From positions 1 to 5,419 of the forward strand of contig VXON01000203.1 in assembly GCA_009840065.1 (NCBI GenBank): DNA of 5,419 bases. The letters are read 5' to 3'. The notes beneath the pieces are model-generated. The model ran no database searches. It saw only the letters and a program-made list of their open reading frames with translations, and had not been told where the DNA came from. Of the stretch, positions 5,411-5,419 are shown in pieces (positions within the stretch are counted from its first letter, which is position 1; each line of letters opens with the position of its first letter). The translations under genes were made by a program, and so were the position numbers. The stretch is from Cenarchaeum sp. SB0662_bin_33 (lineage in GTDB: Archaea; Thermoproteota; Nitrososphaeria; Nitrososphaerales; Nitrosopumilaceae).

Positions 5411-5419
5411 AAATAGAAG

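Noticed and set aside
5401..5419. Possible third copy of the 23-bp repeat at the right edge
   Set aside because: Only TAAATTC matches without gaps; the rest diverges, which is not beyond chance in AT-rich DNA.
1..5419. CRISPR array
   Set aside because: No regularly spaced direct repeats were seen; the repeats found are two-copy only.

Overview
The window looks archaeal, most likely from an ammonia-oxidising thaumarchaeon (Nitrososphaerota) or a relative. This is inferred from TATA-type boxes about 20-26 nt ahead of start codons with no Shine-Dalgarno sequence, AT-leaning DNA rich in ATA, GTA and AGA/AGG codons, and the mix of a DUF4411/PIN-like tail and SWIM zinc-finger genes. The lineage cannot be fixed from sequence reading alone.

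The left third (1-1880) is a decayed accessory region. From left to right it holds: the 3' end of a DUF4411 (PIN-like, toxin-type) gene with an in-frame TAG nine codons before its normal end (2-169); a divergent pair made of a frameshifted SWIM zinc-finger gene on the minus strand (712-445) and a small gene on the plus strand with an in-frame TAG (727-906), the pair bracketed by 18-bp inverted repeats; a second SWIM gene on the plus strand interrupted by an in-frame TAA (978-1250); a possible remnant of a further gene (about 1252-1662), apparently split by an 84-bp element with 13-bp inverted ends and a CCTTTTT duplication; and a 23-bp perfect direct repeat that occurs at 241 and again at 1658, enclosing most of this module.

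The right two thirds (1888-5157) is one large intact gene: a 1089-residue fusion of a phospholipase-D-type nuclease domain to an SNF2/HepA-like superfamily 2 helicase. Such fusions are typical of DNA-processing and anti-phage defence loci. It starts with TTG behind a short hairpin and overlaps a 71-residue gene of unknown function (5154-5369) by three bases. The two probably form one transcript and may act together.

Overall this looks like a genomic island: an apparently functional nuclease-helicase defence candidate next to a graveyard of mobile-element and toxin-antitoxin remnants. The points most worth following are the helicase with its small partner, the cluster of in-frame stops in three successive genes, and the small insertion element whose removal restores a longer reading frame.
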